From contig CAZSCC010000576.1 in the NCBI GenBank assembly GCA_964604905.1, positions 1-5,432 of the forward strand: a DNA stretch of 5,432 bases, read 5' to 3'. Positions 5,237 to 5,432 of this stretch are shown piece by piece. The notes beneath the pieces are model-generated. The model saw only the letters and a program-made list of their open reading frames with translations, was not told the origin of the DNA and ran no database searches. The stretch comes from JACQFK01 sp964604905. GTDB taxonomy: Bacteria; Planctomycetota; MHYJ01; JACPRB01. Both the position numbers and the translations under genes were made by a program. How positions within the stretch are numbered: the first letter of the stretch is position 1; every line of letters starts with the position of its first letter.

Positions 5237-5432
5237 CTACTTCAGGGGGCGGGGGACGATCGCCTCGGTGGGGGACTTGTCGAGGTACTTGAGCGGGCTG
5301 AGCAGAACCTGGTCGAAGGCGCCGCCCGCCCCGGCGGTGATCCGGATCTGCGCCTCCGTCCCCTTAAAGAAGACCGCCGGCTCCACCGACAGCCACGACC
5401 AGCCCGGCTTCACCGTGCGGAGCTTCGAGGCC
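5237..5432 (-). CDS. C-terminal fragment of an unrecognised protein (beta-sandwich-like tail)
   Basis: The last 64 codons of a minus-strand gene ending in TAG at 5239-5237; the start lies beyond the right edge. The frame is open throughout with G/C-rich third positions like its neighbours, which supports real coding. I do not recognise the family. The visible residues alternate short strands (WSWLSVEPAVFF, then AQIRITAG) and end with GAFDQVLLSPLKYL followed by a Pro-rich tail. Strand, Asp-Gln-hydrophobic strand, then Ser-Pro and Tyr is a pattern seen at the end of carbohydrate-binding or galactose-binding-like beta-sandwich domains of secreted proteins. That resemblance is from memory and weak. 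It lies upstream of the kinase on the same strand. Confidence 0.75.
   Translation of the reverse strand, partial: ASKLRTVKPGWSWLSVEPAVFFKGTEAQIRITAGAGGAFDQVLLSPLKYLDKSPTEAIVPRPLK

Overview
This window comes from a high-GC bacterial chromosome. Third codon positions are almost all G or C (leucine mostly CTC or CTG), and AT-rich bases are confined to a few short promoter-like gaps. Three features suggest Planctomycetota or a similar deep-branching, soil- or water-type lineage. They are a cytoplasmic Ser/Thr kinase with a GspE-N-like front end and several zinc knuckles, a TrmB-like methyltransferase with an HPQPYY motif, and a GCTGANN-type heptamer array between genes. The phylum is an inference; the window holds no phylogenetic marker that I can test.

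Layout, left to right. Bases 1-1313 hold two ABC-importer permease genes on the minus strand. A MalG-like gene comes first and overlaps a MalF-like gene by ATGA; the second gene runs off the left edge. A 60-bp AT-richer gap (1314-1373) separates them from a divergent TrmB-type tRNA methyltransferase (plus strand, to 2096). This gap contains a 34-bp imperfect palindrome that looks like an operator. A complete tRNA-Asp(GTC) with encoded CCA lies at 2137-2213 on the minus strand, behind a promoter and a structured leader of about 80 nt. A RhlE-type DEAD-box RNA helicase follows on the plus strand (2385-3632). It converges with a 477-residue Ser/Thr protein kinase (minus strand, 3737-5170), and a mirrored heptamer-repeat hairpin lies between the two. 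The right edge (5237-5432) carries the 3' end of another minus-strand gene, 67 bp upstream of the kinase start.

How the genes relate. The permease pair is a solute (probably sugar) import module whose binding protein and ATPase must lie elsewhere. TrmB-like, tRNA-Asp and RhlE form a loose cluster of RNA-related housekeeping functions, but each has its own promoter-like sequence and they alternate in strand, so they are not an operon. The kinase has no membrane segment and seems to be a cytoplasmic signalling protein. No mobile element, CRISPR array or defence system is visible. The most distinctive items are the operator at 1317-1350, the heptamer dyad, the kinase architecture and the altered TrmB motif. 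No gap without a gene exceeds 300 bases.
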